Shown: one piece after another, positions 49,864 through 59,032 of the stretch | Numbering within the stretch: the first letter of the stretch is position 1 | Layout of the letters: each line of letters begins with the position of its first letter | Notes under the pieces: generated by a model | The model's input: the letters and a program-made list of their open reading frames with translations, nothing else | Database searches by the model: none | Told to the model about the DNA's origin: nothing | Assembly: GCF_900108245.1 (NCBI RefSeq) | Contig: NZ_FNUY01000007.1 | Coordinates: 282,839 to 346,838, forward strand | Direction of reading: 5' to 3' | Length of the DNA stretch: 64,000 nucleotides | From: Allobosea lathyri | GTDB taxonomy: Bacteria; Pseudomonadota; Alphaproteobacteria; Rhizobiales; Beijerinckiaceae | Translations under genes and position numbers: made by a program

Positions 49864-52800
49864 TCAATGCGCTTTCGCCGGCACGGCCGGTGCACCTTCC
49901 CAGCGCGTATGCGCCGGCAGGTTTTCGCCCTTCATGATGACCGTCAGCAGGCCGATCTGCGCGTAGTCGCCGACATGGGTGTCGTAGAGCACGGTCGCGC
50001 CGGCACCGACGCAGACGCCCTTGCCCAGCCGCACCCGCCCGACCTTCATCACGCGATCCTCGTAGAGATGCGTCTGCAGCGCCGAATGGGCGTTGACGGT
50101 GCAGAAATCGCCGACCTCGATGCAGTCGAACTCGGTGATATCGGTCGAGTCTAGCCAGACGCCCTTGCCGTATTTCGCGCCGAACAGCATCAGGAACCAG
50201 GGCAGGAACGGCGTACCGCGCAGATAGTCGAACAGCACCTTGCCGCCCAGGCCCCAATACATCACGGCCACGGCCTCGGTGCGCATCGCCCAGAACGACC
50301 ACATCGGCTTCATCAACGGCTTGTAGACGCCCATCATCAGCCATTTGATCGTCGCGCAGATCAGCGCCTGCGTCACCGCGATCAGCATCGCCACGCCCAT
50401 GAAGGAGAGCACGAGGCCGACCCAGTCGTGCTCGTTGATCTTCTGCTGCAGCACGAGATCCACCGCGATCGTGCCGAAGGTGATGAACAGCATCGCCGGG
50501 AACGAGGTGTGGAGCGCCTCGAAGCCGGCGCGCGCGAGCTGCTTGCCGATCGAGGGCTTGTAGGTCCAGTCCGCGCCGAGATCGACCTTCTGCCGCGTCG
50601 GCAGCTTGATCGGCGGCGAGCCGAACCAGGTGTCGCCGGGTTGCATCAGCGCGTTGGCCGGCGGCTTCGACTTGATGCCGATCAGCACGCGATCGGGGAT
50701 GATCGCGCCCGGCGGCACCACGGCGTCATTGCCGACGAAGACCTGCTCGCCGGTTCGCGTCGCGTCGAGGCGCATATAGCCCCGGCGCATGTCCTCGTCG
50801 CCGAAGACAACCTCATCGGCGATGAAATTGCCCGCTCCGATCCCGGTCAGGTCATAGCGCCCGGAGAGATTGGTCGAGATTTCGGCGCCCTTGCCAATCT
50901 TGGCGCCCATCAAGCGATACCAAAAGCGCATGTAGATCGTCGCAAACAGCGAGGACAGTGTCTCGAGCGTGACCTCCGTCGCCAGCGCCACCGTCCATTT
51001 ACGGGCGTAGAAGCCCGAATGGATCGAATAGGAGCCCGATGTCACCCGCGGCAGGATCGCCCAGCGCAAGGCGGCCATCAGCAGCACCGTGAAGGCGATC
51101 AGCCCGATCGCGGTCGGCCAGGTCAAGATCGGCAGGTACCAGAGGTAGCTGATGTCCGACCATGTCGCGATCCAGTCGTCGATCTTGTCGAACAGCCAGA
51201 AGGCCGGAAAAATCGGCAGCAGGCTGACAGGCGGCAGCACCACCAGCATCAGGATGTAGAACGCCGTCATCAGGGCGCGCCGGCGCGTGCTCGCCTCGGC
51301 CTGGGGCGGCAGCGACGCGACATCGACGACGCCGATCTTGCGCCCCGGAGAGCCGTCCCAGATTTCAGCCTCGCCGATTCTGGTGCCCGGCGCGATCGCC
51401 GTGAGGTCGCCGATCTCGGCATGATCGCCGACGGCGGAGCCGTGGCCGAATACCACCGAGGCGCCGGCCGAGACGTCCTTGCCGATCGTGATCCGGCCGA
51501 TGATCAGCTTGTCGCCGATCGCCTCGCCATTGGCGAAGGTGGTCTTGGAGCCGAAGGTCGAGCCATCGCCGATCTCGATCAGGTCGATGGCCCCGGCCTC
51601 ATAGTCGGAGATGATGACGTCGCGGCCCACCTTGGCGCCGAGCATGCGCCAGTAGAAGCGCATCACCGGCGTGCCCTGCAGCCATTTGATATGGACGAGC
51701 CCGGCCACGCGCGCAGCGAACCACCAGCGGAAATAATACACGCCCCAGAGGGGGTATATGCCAGGCTTGGTGCGGCCGAGCACGAGCCATTTCAGCGCGA
51801 TCGCGAGGATTCCGGTGACGATGGTGATCGCGACGTAGACGCCGAGCAGCGCGAAGACCTGGCCCGGCAGCGAGAGCTCCTCGCCCGAAAGCAGCATGTA
51901 GGTGACGAAGATGCCGAGCCACTGCGCCGTCGACAGGCCGATGATAATAGGCAGCACAGCCGCCTGCGCGAGGCCGCACAGGAACCGGCGCAGGAAAGGC
52001 GGCGGCGTGAAGGACAGGTCCTCGGCTTCGGCAATGCCGCGGCCATCGAGCAACGCCGCCATGCCGCGCAAAGTCCGCGCGCCATAGACGTCCTGCAGCG
52101 TGATGCCGGCATAGGCGGGGGTTTCGCGGACGATCGAGATGAAGCGCGCCGCCAGCAGCGAGTGGCCGCCGAGATCGACGAAGAAATCCGCCTCCAGCGG
52201 CAGGCTCGATGCCCCCAGCACCCGCTTGGCGGCGTCCAGCAGCGCGGCCTCGGTGGCGTTGCGCGGCGGTTCCTGCTCGCCTGCGGCGCTCGGCGCCGTC
52301 AGCGGCGCCGCCTTCAGCATCTTGCGGTCGACTTTTCCCGAGACCATGCGCGGGAGCGAGCCGACAGCCTCGAAATGCGCCGGCACCATATAGGGCGGCA
52401 GCTTGTCGCGAAGCGCGGCGCGCAGGGCCGCGCCATCGACCGCGATTCCGGGCTCGGCCACGACGAAGGCGACGAGGCGCTCGATCTCGTCATCGGTGCG
52501 CAGCACGACGGCCGCCTGGTTGACGCCGGGCTCGTCGGCGAGCTTCGACTCGATCTCGCCGAGTTCCACCCGGAAGCCGCGGATCTTGATCTGGTCGTCG
52601 ATACGGCCGTGGAAGACGATATTGCCGGCATCGTCGAGGCTGACCGCATCGCCCGAACGGTAGAGCACCGGGTCTTCGCTGCCCCCGAACGGATTGGCGA
52701 TGAACTTCTCGGCCGTGAGCTCCGGCCGGCCATGATAGCCCTTGGCGACGCCGGGGCCGCCGATCAGCAATTCGCCCTGCTCGCCGGGCGCCACCAGCGC

Positions 52801-53868
52801 CATCGCCTCGTTGACGACATAGGCGGTGTAGTTGGCGATCGGCTTGCCGATGGTGACGATCTCGCCAGGCAGCACCTCGGCGGCGGTGGCGACGACCGTC
52901 GCCTCGGTCGGACCATAGGTGTTCAGGATGCGCCGTCCCGGCCGCGACCATTTCTGCACGATCGCCGGCGGCAACGCCTCGCCGCCGAGCAGGATCAGGC
53001 GCAGCGACGGCACGTCGGACGGCAGGATGCCGAGCAGGGTCGGCACGGTGTCGATCACGGTCACGCCGGCCTGCGTCAGCAGCGCCGGCAGCTTCTCGGC
53101 ATCGCCCATCGTTTCCGGGCTCGCCACATAGAGCGTCGCGCCGACGAGATAAGGCGTCCAGATCTCTTCCATCGACAGGTCGAAGGCGACCGATGCGCCC
53201 TGGAACACGATGTCGTCGGGTCCGAACTCGTAGAACGCGTTCCCGGAACGCAGGAAATGACAGATGTTGCGATGGCTGATGACGATCGCCTTGGGCACGC
53301 CGGTCGAGCCCGAGGTGTAGATCAGATAGGCCGGGTGATCCTTGGACAGGCCAGCGGCCCGGCCCGGCAGCGCGACGCCATCGTCGTTCGAGGCCAGCCC
53401 TTGCGGCGTCCAGACCGTACGGTCCGTATCGGCCGCGCGCCCGCACCATTCGGGTGAGGTCACCAGACCCTTGGCGTTGGCGTCGTCGAGGCAGGTGGCG
53501 ATGCGCTCGACGGGCGCTTCCGCATCGAAAGGCACCCAGGCGGCACCGGCGCGGGTGATCGCGATCTGGGCGATCAGCAGGTCGATGCCGCGCGGCATCC
53601 ACAGGCCGACCATGTCGCCCGGCCCCACGCCCGCCAGCGCAAGCCCGCGCGCCTGCCGGCCGGCTGCCGCCCAGACCTCGTCATAGCTCAGCTGCTGCGT
53701 GCCATCGACCAGCGCCGGATGGGAGCCCCGTGTCGCGACGGTCGCGGCGAAGATCTCGCCGAGCACCTCATCGCGTATCAGATCCGGTCGCTTTTCGCCC
53801 GCCAGCATCGCCAGCGGAAGCGCGGTTGCCGCATCTGCCGTCACCGACAGGTTGCTCAAATCGTTCAT
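49864..53868 (-). CDS. Pls/PosA-family membrane non-ribosomal peptide synthetase
   Basis: A 1334-residue protein. Residues 30-510 form an adenylation domain (AYLIYTSGSTGVPKAIVISH, NTYGPTEATVVATA, SGKVDRKML). A carrier domain follows with its phosphopantetheine Ser near residue 569 (FFVDLGGHSLLAARF). The remaining 700 residues have TM helices grouped in pairs and hexapeptide-like beta-helix segments (VIISDYEAGAIDLIEIGDGSTFG, GKGVCVGAGATVLYD). This is the architecture of epsilon-poly-lysine synthetase and PosA-type proteins. An ungapped alignment to GrsA gives specificity code D-L-E-D-L-G-T-V-V-K; the acidic residues suit a basic amino acid. A TetR-type palindrome lies upstream. Confidence 0.88.
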   Translation of the reverse strand: MNDLSNLSVTADAATALPLAMLAGEKRPDLIRDEVLGEIFAATVATRGSHPALVDGTQQLSYDEVWAAAGRQARGLALAGVGPGDMVGLWMPRGIDLLIAQIAITRAGAAWVPFDAEAPVERIATCLDDANAKGLVTSPEWCGRAADTDRTVWTPQGLASNDDGVALPGRAAGLSKDHPAYLIYTSGSTGVPKAIVISHRNICHFLRSGNAFYEFGPDDIVFQGASVAFDLSMEEIWTPYLVGATLYVASPETMGDAEKLPALLTQAGVTVIDTVPTLLGILPSDVPSLRLILLGGEALPPAIVQKWSRPGRRILNTYGPTEATVVATAAEVLPGEIVTIGKPIANYTAYVVNEAMALVAPGEQGELLIGGPGVAKGYHGRPELTAEKFIANPFGGSEDPVLYRSGDAVSLDDAGNIVFHGRIDDQIKIRGFRVELGEIESKLADEPGVNQAAVVLRTDDEIERLVAFVVAEPGIAVDGAALRAALRDKLPPYMVPAHFEAVGSLPRMVSGKVDRKMLKAAPLTAPSAAGEQEPPRNATEAALLDAAKRVLGASSLPLEADFFVDLGGHSLLAARFISIVRETPAYAGITLQDVYGARTLRGMAALLDGRGIAEAEDLSFTPPPFLRRFLCGLAQAAVLPIIIGLSTAQWLGIFVTYMLLSGEELSLPGQVFALLGVYVAITIVTGILAIALKWLVLGRTKPGIYPLWGVYYFRWWFAARVAGLVHIKWLQGTPVMRFYWRMLGAKVGRDVIISDYEAGAIDLIEIGDGSTFGSKTTFANGEAIGDKLIIGRITIGKDVSAGASVVFGHGSAVGDHAEIGDLTAIAPGTRIGEAEIWDGSPGRKIGVVDVASLPPQAEASTRRRALMTAFYILMLVVLPPVSLLPIFPAFWLFDKIDDWIATWSDISYLWYLPILTWPTAIGLIAFTVLLMAALRWAILPRVTSGSYSIHSGFYARKWTVALATEVTLETLSSLFATIYMRFWYRLMGAKIGKGAEISTNLSGRYDLTGIGAGNFIADEVVFGDEDMRRGYMRLDATRTGEQVFVGNDAVVPPGAIIPDRVLIGIKSKPPANALMQPGDTWFGSPPIKLPTRQKVDLGADWTYKPSIGKQLARAGFEALHTSFPAMLFITFGTIAVDLVLQQKINEHDWVGLVLSFMGVAMLIAVTQALICATIKWLMMGVYKPLMKPMWSFWAMRTEAVAVMYWGLGGKVLFDYLRGTPFLPWFLMLFGAKYGKGVWLDSTDITEFDCIEVGDFCTVNAHSALQTHLYEDRVMKVGRVRLGKGVCVGAGATVLYDTHVGDYAQIGLLTVIMKGENLPAHTRWEGAPAVPAKAH

Positions 53869-53975
53869 CGCGCCCCGCTGTGGACAGGCTATGGAGATGG
53901 GGGATCAGGAGCTGCTGCGCCCGCCGCCATGCATCCGTGAACCTGGCACACACCTTTTAAAGAAACCCGGAATTT

Positions 53976-53993
53976 TCGTACCGTTCGGTACGA
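53976..53993. promoter_or_regulatory. Perfect 18-bp palindrome upstream of the Pls/PosA gene (TetR-type operator)
   Basis: TCGTACCG-TT-CGGTACGA is a perfect inverted repeat 108 bp upstream of the ATG at 53868. The ACCGnnCGGT core is typical of TetR/AcrR operators. No TetR gene is visible nearby, so the regulator would be encoded elsewhere. Confidence 0.65.
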
Positions 53994-54106
53994 TTTTCCG
54001 AATGAGCCCCCCGGCCGAGCAAGCCGCTGCTCCACGGCGCCCTGCTAGCATATTCGTGGTGCAAAAGCACGGCTGAACCCGCGATGAACGAGGCAGGCCG
54101 GGGCCG

Positions 54107-54703
54107 TTAAAGCCAGTCGGCGGTGCTACCGGAAACGATCAGCAGCTTGCCCTGCCAGATTTCGACCAGGGCGGCTTTCTGGGGCGGAACGGCGCCCACA
54201 AGCGCCAGCACGGCGCGAGCGACGCCACCATGGCTGACGATGACGGTCTCGCGCTTGAGTTCGGCGAGAACGGGCCTGACACGCTCGGCCAGCATGAAAT
54301 AGCTCTCGCCGCCGGGCGGGACGAAGCTCCATTTGTCGCGTTCGCGCAGCTGCGCCTGCTCGCGCTCGGCCTTGCGGACATCGCGCCAGGTGTAGCCTTC
54401 CCAGGAGCCGAAGGTCAGCTCGCGCAGCCGGTCGTCGACGCGGTATTCGCCCGCTGAAAGCACCAGCTCGCGGCGCAGGATGTCCATGGTCTCGCGGGCC
54501 CGCAACATCGGCGAGCCGATGAAATCGAGGGCGGCAAAATCCGGCACGAGTTCACGCAGCCGGCCAGCCGCTTCGGCCGCCTGTTGCCGGCCAAGCTCGT
54601 TGAGCGGAATGTCCTGCCCACCCTGCAGCCGGCCCTCACGATTCCAGTCCGTTTCGCCGTGACGGACGAGGATAAGCCGGTGCGGAAGCGAGATCGGGAT
54701 CAT
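54107..54703 (-). CDS. Histidine phosphatase (phosphoglycerate-mutase-like)
   Basis: A 198-residue protein with the catalytic motif LILVRHGETDWNREGRLQG (phospho-His in RHG), the second-arm IGSPMLRARETMDILR, FGSWEGYTW and VIVSHGGVARAVL. This is the cobC/GpmB group of phosphomonoesterases; the substrate is uncertain. The start at 54703 places RHG near residue 15, as usual. Divergent from folP. Confidence 0.92.
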   Translation of the reverse strand: MIPISLPHRLILVRHGETDWNREGRLQGGQDIPLNELGRQQAAEAAGRLRELVPDFAALDFIGSPMLRARETMDILRRELVLSAGEYRVDDRLRELTFGSWEGYTWRDVRKAEREQAQLRERDKWSFVPPGGESYFMLAERVRPVLAELKRETVIVSHGGVARAVLALVGAVPPQKAALVEIWQGKLLIVSGSTADWL

Positions 54704-54858
54704 CAGGGGCTTCTGCACGCTGGGGCCTGCCGCGTCAAAGCCTTGGCGGGGCTGAACGCCATGCGTCGCGGCCATGGCGACATGATGTCGCTTCTTTCTG
54801 TTGGCCCATCGTCGAACGGCTGTGTATAGGCGGCTCTCCGCCGTTGCAGATGGTTTCC

Positions 54859-55701
54859 ATGCCCCCGGCTCTCACCTTGCCCGATGGTCGCAGGCTTCGC
54901 CTCGACGCGATGCCCCTGCTCATGGGCGTCGTCAACGTCACTCCCGATTCGTTTTCCGATGGCGGCCAGTTCGGCAATGCCGGCGAGGCGGTGGCTCATG
55001 GCGACAGGCTGGTCTCGGAGGGCGCCGACATCATCGATATCGGCGGGGAATCCACCCGCCCCGGCCATGTCGTCATCGATGTTGCAACCGAGCTCGCCCG
55101 CGTGCTCCCGGTGATAACCGGCTTGCGCGAACGCAGCGCGATCCCGATCTCGATCGATAGCTGGAAGGCGGAGGTTGCCGACGCGGCACTTGCCGCCGGA
55201 GCGTCGATCGTCAACGACGTCTGGGGCTGCCAGCGCGATCCCGCCATCGCAGGCGTCGCGGCCCGCAAGGGCGCCCCGATCATCGTGATGCACAATCGCG
55301 ATACGATCGATCCCGCGCTCGACATCTTCGACGACGTGCTGCGTTTCCTGGAGCGCTCGATCGCCATCGCGACGACTGCCGGCGTCGCCCGCGACCAGAT
55401 CGTGGTCGATCCCGGCATCGGCTTCGGCAAGACGCCGCGCCAGAACCTCATGCTGATCCGCGATCTCGACCGTCTGAAGCAGCTGGGCTGCCCGATCCTG
55501 CTCGGAGCCTCGCGCAAATCCACCATAGGCCATATCACTGGGCAGACGGTCGCGGCCGAGCGCCTGGCCGGCAGCATCTCCGCCCATCTTTACGGCGTGT
55601 CACGGGGCGCGGCGATCATCCGCGCCCATGACGTGCGCCCCCATCTCGACGCGCTCAAGGTCTGGGCCGCCATCGCCGACAGCGCAGAGGTAAGCCCGTG
55701 A
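54859..55701 (+). CDS. folP: Dihydropteroate synthase
   Basis: A 280-residue protein with MGVVNVTPDSFSDGG (loop 1), DIIDIGGESTRPG (loop 2), ISIDSWKAEVADAAL, IVNDVWG and VDPGIGFGKTPRQNL, and the conserved GASRKS near the C-terminus. It condenses DHPP with p-aminobenzoate and is the sulphonamide target. The open frame begins at TTG 54844; ATG 54859 gives the natural N-terminus. First gene of a folP-folB-folK operon. Confidence 0.96.
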   Translation: MPPALTLPDGRRLRLDAMPLLMGVVNVTPDSFSDGGQFGNAGEAVAHGDRLVSEGADIIDIGGESTRPGHVVIDVATELARVLPVITGLRERSAIPISIDSWKAEVADAALAAGASIVNDVWGCQRDPAIAGVAARKGAPIIVMHNRDTIDPALDIFDDVLRFLERSIAIATTAGVARDQIVVDPGIGFGKTPRQNLMLIRDLDRLKQLGCPILLGASRKSTIGHITGQTVAAERLAGSISAHLYGVSRGAAIIRAHDVRPHLDALKVWAAIADSAEVSP

Positions 55702-56072
55702 GCGAAACCGGCAGCATTCTCATCGAGAAGCTCGATATCTACGCCTATCACGGCTTCTTCTCGGAGGAGGAGCGGCTCGGGCAGCGTTTCGTGCTCGATC
55801 TCGTCCTGGCGGTCGACATCCGCGCCTCGGCGATGAGCGATTCGCTTGCCGACACCGTGAATTACGGCGATGTCGTCGCCGTCGTGACGAAGGCCTTTAC
55901 GGCCCGGCGCTTCAATCTGCTCGAAGCTGCCGCGCGTGCCGTTGCGATCGCGGTTCTCGACGGTTTCCCGCCGGTCAACCGCGTCGAGATCACGCTGCGC
56001 AAACCCGCCCCGCCAATCCATGCGACGCTCGCCGCGGTCGGCATCAAGCTGGATTTCCGGCGTGAAGACTGA
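55698..56072 (+). CDS. folB: Dihydroneopterin aldolase
   Basis: A 124-residue protein from GTG 55698, overlapping the folP stop (GTGA). The family pattern is visible: IEKLDIYAYHGFFSEEERLGQRFVLDLVLAVD (residues 9-40), DTVNYGDV, FNLLEAAARAVA and VEITLRKPAPPI. It cleaves dihydroneopterin to the hydroxymethyl pterin used by FolK. Confidence 0.95.
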   Translation: MSETGSILIEKLDIYAYHGFFSEEERLGQRFVLDLVLAVDIRASAMSDSLADTVNYGDVVAVVTKAFTARRFNLLEAAARAVAIAVLDGFPPVNRVEITLRKPAPPIHATLAAVGIKLDFRRED

Positions 56073-56574
56073 GGCGACGCTGGGTTTCGGCGGCAATCTG
56101 GGCGATCCCGTCGCCGCTTTCGCCCGGGCGCTGCGCAGCATCGCGGGTCATCCGGCGATCGCGCGCAAAAGCCTGTCGAGCGTTTATCGCACGCCGCCCT
56201 GGGGCAAGCTCGACCAACCGGAATTCCTCAATATGGCCGCGCTGGTCGAGACCGATCTGTCTCCCGCCGACCTGCTGGCCTTCTGCCTGGAACTGGAACG
56301 CGAAAGCGGCCGCGAGCGCCGCGAACGCTGGGGGCCGCGCACCCTCGACATCGACATCCTGACTTATGGCGACACGATCATCGACCAGCCCGGCCTGCAG
56401 ATCCCGCATCCGCGCATCGCGGAGCGTGCCTTCGTGCTGGCTCCGCTGGCGGAAATCGCCCCCATGCTGGAGATCGGCGGCCAGAGCGCAGCCTATCTCC
56501 GCGACAAGCTCGCCGACCCTACGGTCAGGCCGGATGCGGAGGCGACACAGCGCCTGAAAAGGATGCTGGACTGA
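56062..56574 (+). CDS. folK: 2-amino-4-hydroxy-6-hydroxymethyldihydropteridine pyrophosphokinase
   Basis: A 170-residue protein from GTG 56062, overlapping folB by 11 bp. HPPK motifs: LGFGGNLGDPVAAF, VYRTPPWGKLDQPEFLNMAAL, and RWGPRTLDIDILTYGD (pterin/ATP-Mg site), then IPHPRIAERAFVLAPLAEIAP. It pyrophosphorylates hydroxymethyl-dihydropterin before FolP acts, so the three genes cover consecutive folate steps. Confidence 0.95.
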   Translation: MKTEATLGFGGNLGDPVAAFARALRSIAGHPAIARKSLSSVYRTPPWGKLDQPEFLNMAALVETDLSPADLLAFCLELERESGRERRERWGPRTLDIDILTYGDTIIDQPGLQIPHPRIAERAFVLAPLAEIAPMLEIGGQSAAYLRDKLADPTVRPDAEATQRLKRMLD

Positions 56575-56728
56575 ATCCGATAACACCGCGCAATCCTCGC
56601 ACCATTGTGTAGCCGGTTAACCGTCATCCCACGCATCTGCCGGGACGACGTTGCGTCATCGCGATCATAGGCGCAGGACACTGCCGCTGCAGGCGACAAG
56701 TCGGAGCCTGGCCCGCGAGAACGCCATC

Positions 56729-57223
56729 ATGACTTTCGCCCGTCCCCTCGCCGCGGCCTTCGCCGCCGCGCTTTTGATGATCGCGCCGGCCTTCGCGAAA
56801 AACTTCGCGGTCCCGACCAAGAACCCCGCCGTCACCATCACCGTGCCCAACGACTGGAAGACCCAGGAAATCGAATACGGCTATTCGGCCCGGCCGAAGG
56901 ACGAGTCGGTGTTCTTCTCCGTCGAATTCGCCGACGCCCGCAACATCGACAAGATGATGGCGACCAACGATGCCTGGATGAAGGACAACAAGATCAAGAA
57001 GGTCGAGCCGATCAAGGTCGATGCGCCGCTGAACGGCATCCCGGCGACGATCTTCCAGTATCGCACGACCGACGAGAACGGCCCGACCAAGGTCGATTTC
57101 ATCCTGCTGCCGGCCGGAGAAAACCGCGTGATCATGCTGACCGTCTGGGGCTCGGACGAAGAGCGCGAGACCCATGGCAAAGAGCTCGACGCCATCTTCG
57201 GCAGCATCAAGGCGATCAACTGA
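56729..57223 (+). CDS. Predicted secreted protein of unknown function (164 aa)
   Basis: A 164-residue protein with a signal peptide (RPLAAAFAAALLMIAPAFAKNF). The mature part resembles small periplasmic beta-sandwich proteins (AVTITVPNDWKTQEIEYGYSARPKDESVFFSVEFAD over residues 31-66; GIPATIFQYRTTDENGPTKVDFILLPAG near the end). The open frame extends to 56651, but the signal begins at 56729. No defined family recognised. Confidence 0.75.
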   Translation: MTFARPLAAAFAAALLMIAPAFAKNFAVPTKNPAVTITVPNDWKTQEIEYGYSARPKDESVFFSVEFADARNIDKMMATNDAWMKDNKIKKVEPIKVDAPLNGIPATIFQYRTTDENGPTKVDFILLPAGENRVIMLTVWGSDEERETHGKELDAIFGSIKAIN

Positions 57224-57281
57224 TCACGACGACCGCCGGCTCCGGATCAATACGGAGCCGGTTGGCGCAGCATAAGCGCCT

Positions 57282-57363
57282 CCCCGTCATTGCGAGCACA
57301 GCGAAGCAATCTAAGGGTTTGCGCGAGCCCCTGGATTGCTTCGCTGCGCTCGCAATGACGGGG
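57282..57363. repeat. REP-like palindrome, second type
   Basis: CCCCGTCATTGCGAGC (57282-57297) and GCTCGCAATGACGGGG (57348-57363) are perfect inverses; inner GCGAAGCAATC/GATTGCTTCGC (57301-57311 and 57334-57344) extends the stem. It lies between the secreted protein gene and the MazF-like gene. Confidence 0.9.
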
Positions 57364-57399
57364 AATGCCGCCGGCATCGAGACAGGATCGATCCGGCCC

Positions 57400-57720
57400 C
57401 TATTCCTCATAGATTTCGCGCATGACCCGCAGGACGCTGCTGAGCACGGGCGCCGGAACCTCGCCGAGCCGTTTGACCAGCCGCCTCCTGTCGATCGAAC
57501 GGACCTGCTCGGCCCGGACGAGGCCGTCCTTGCCGGCAAACGTCACGGGGATGCGATAACCTGCCGGGCGGCTGGCCGAAATCATGGGAGCCACGATCAC
57601 CGTCCTCAGATAGTCGTGGATTTCCGCAGGCGAGATAACCAGGCAGGGTCGTGTTTTCCGGATTTCGCTACCGACCGTAGGGTCGAGCGATGCAAGCCAG
57701 ACCTCACCTCGCTTCACCAT
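57400..57720 (-). CDS. MazF/PemK-family endoribonuclease toxin
   Basis: A 106-residue protein beginning MVKRGEVWLASLDPTVGSEIRKTRPCLVIS, the standard PemK/MazF start with catalytic Arg in KTRPCLV, then TVIVAPMIS and GLVRAEQVRSIDRRRL. It cleaves mRNA when free. It overlaps the antitoxin gene by 7 bp. Confidence 0.93.
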   Translation of the reverse strand: MVKRGEVWLASLDPTVGSEIRKTRPCLVISPAEIHDYLRTVIVAPMISASRPAGYRIPVTFAGKDGLVRAEQVRSIDRRRLVKRLGEVPAPVLSSVLRVMREIYEE

Positions 57721-57968
57721 ACCAGCTGATCGTCATCATCATTGGCGAATTCAGGCCAGACCAACCCGTCATCGCCCTCGGCCGCCAGGCGCTTCGAATC
57801 CTCGGCCCATCCGGCGCGCACCGGCTTGGCCAGCGGCTGGATCACGATTCGTCCGTTCTCGACGGTGAGGTCGATACTGTCCCCGGCCTTGGCGCCGATC
57901 TCGGCCAGCATCGGCTTGGGGATCACAACTCCAGCGGAGTTCCCGATCTTCTTGAGCGAGCTATGCAT
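57714..57968 (-). CDS. MazE-like AbrB-type antitoxin
   Basis: An 84-residue protein with the SpoVT/AbrB swapped-hairpin domain (LKKIGNSAGVVIPKPMLAEIGAKAGDSIDLTVENGRIVI over residues 5-43) and an acidic, probably unstructured tail (FANDDDDQLVW) for toxin binding. First gene of the leftward toxin-antitoxin operon. Confidence 0.92.
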   Translation of the reverse strand: MHSSLKKIGNSAGVVIPKPMLAEIGAKAGDSIDLTVENGRIVIQPLAKPVRAGWAEDSKRLAAEGDDGLVWPEFANDDDDQLVW

Positions 57969-58064
57969 GACCCGATCCTCCCTGAAGGGTGGATCATAAG
58001 CTCGCAGCGGCAGCGTTACAACAATGTTAGAACAACGCAGGTGCCAGCGGCGCCCCTTGCTCGC

Positions 58065-58907
58065 TCACTCGCCCTTGTCGAGCGTGATGTCGGGCGCTGT
58101 CGGCACCTTCATGCCGACGACATGATAGCCGGCATCGACATGCAGGATTTCGCCGGTGATGCCGCGCGACATGTCGGAGACCAGGAACACCGCGGTCTCG
58201 CCGACCTCCTCGATCGTCACAGTCCGACGCAGCGGCGAGTTGTACTCGTTCCAGCGCAGGATGTAGCGGAAATCGCCGATGCCCGACGCGGCCAGCGTCT
58301 TGATCGGCCCGGCCGAGATCGCATTGACGCGGATCTTGGAGGGGCCGAGATCTGCGGCCAGATACTGCACGCTCGATTCGAGCGCGGCCTTGGCGACGCC
58401 CATGACGTTGTAATGCGGCATCCACTTCTCCGCGCCGTAATAGGTCAGCGTCAGCATGGAGCCGCCATCGGTCATCAGCTTCTCGGCGCGCTGGGTCACG
58501 GCGGTGAAGGAATAGCAGGAGATCAGCAGCGACTTGGTGAAGTTCGCCTCGGTCGTCTCGACATAGCGCCCGGTCAGTTCGTCCTTGTCGGAGAAGGCGA
58601 TGCAGTGGACGACGAAGTCGAGCTTGCCCCAGAGCTTTTCGATCTCTGCGAACACCGCATCGATCGAGGCCGAATCGGTGACGTCGCAATGTCCAACGAC
58701 ATGGCCGCCGAGCTGCTTCGCCAAGGGCTCGACGCGCTTCTTCAGCGCATCGCCCTGATAGGTGAAGGCGAGTTCGGCGCCGGCATCCGCAGCCGCCTTG
58801 GCGATACCCCAGGCGATCGAGCGGTTGTTCGCGACGCCCATGACAAGGCCCCGCTTGCCCCTGAGCAGATTGGCGGTCGACGGGGCGGCAGGATTGGAAT
58901 CAGGCAT
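58065..58907 (-). CDS. fabI: Enoyl-[acyl-carrier-protein] reductase (NADH)
   Basis: A 280-residue SDR-fold enzyme. The FabI cofactor motif is GLVMGVANNRSIAWGIAKA, and the YX6K catalytic pair is in YYGAEKWMPHYNVMGVAKAALE. SAGPIKTLAASGIGDF and GEILHVDAGYHVVGM are family-typical. It reduces trans-2-enoyl-ACP in fatty-acid elongation and is the triclosan target. The start at 58907 (MPDSNPAAPS) is preferred to the upstream 59015. Confidence 0.95.
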   Translation of the reverse strand: MPDSNPAAPSTANLLRGKRGLVMGVANNRSIAWGIAKAAADAGAELAFTYQGDALKKRVEPLAKQLGGHVVGHCDVTDSASIDAVFAEIEKLWGKLDFVVHCIAFSDKDELTGRYVETTEANFTKSLLISCYSFTAVTQRAEKLMTDGGSMLTLTYYGAEKWMPHYNVMGVAKAALESSVQYLAADLGPSKIRVNAISAGPIKTLAASGIGDFRYILRWNEYNSPLRRTVTIEEVGETAVFLVSDMSRGITGEILHVDAGYHVVGMKVPTAPDITLDKGE

Positions 58908-59032
58908 GAGAGACCCGCGAACTGGACGAAGTGGAGGGTCTCTTAGATCATGACGGCGAAAAGTGGAAACCGGTTTTCGCCACGGCGCAGCCGGATTGCT
59001 AGCCGGCAGGTGCAACCGCGTCCGCCGGCTTC

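Noticed and set aside
50428..53457. 1009-residue open frame on the plus strand
   Set aside because: It is antisense to the Pls/PosA gene, rich in Arg/Asp/Ala low complexity, and matches no family; a GC-rich shadow.
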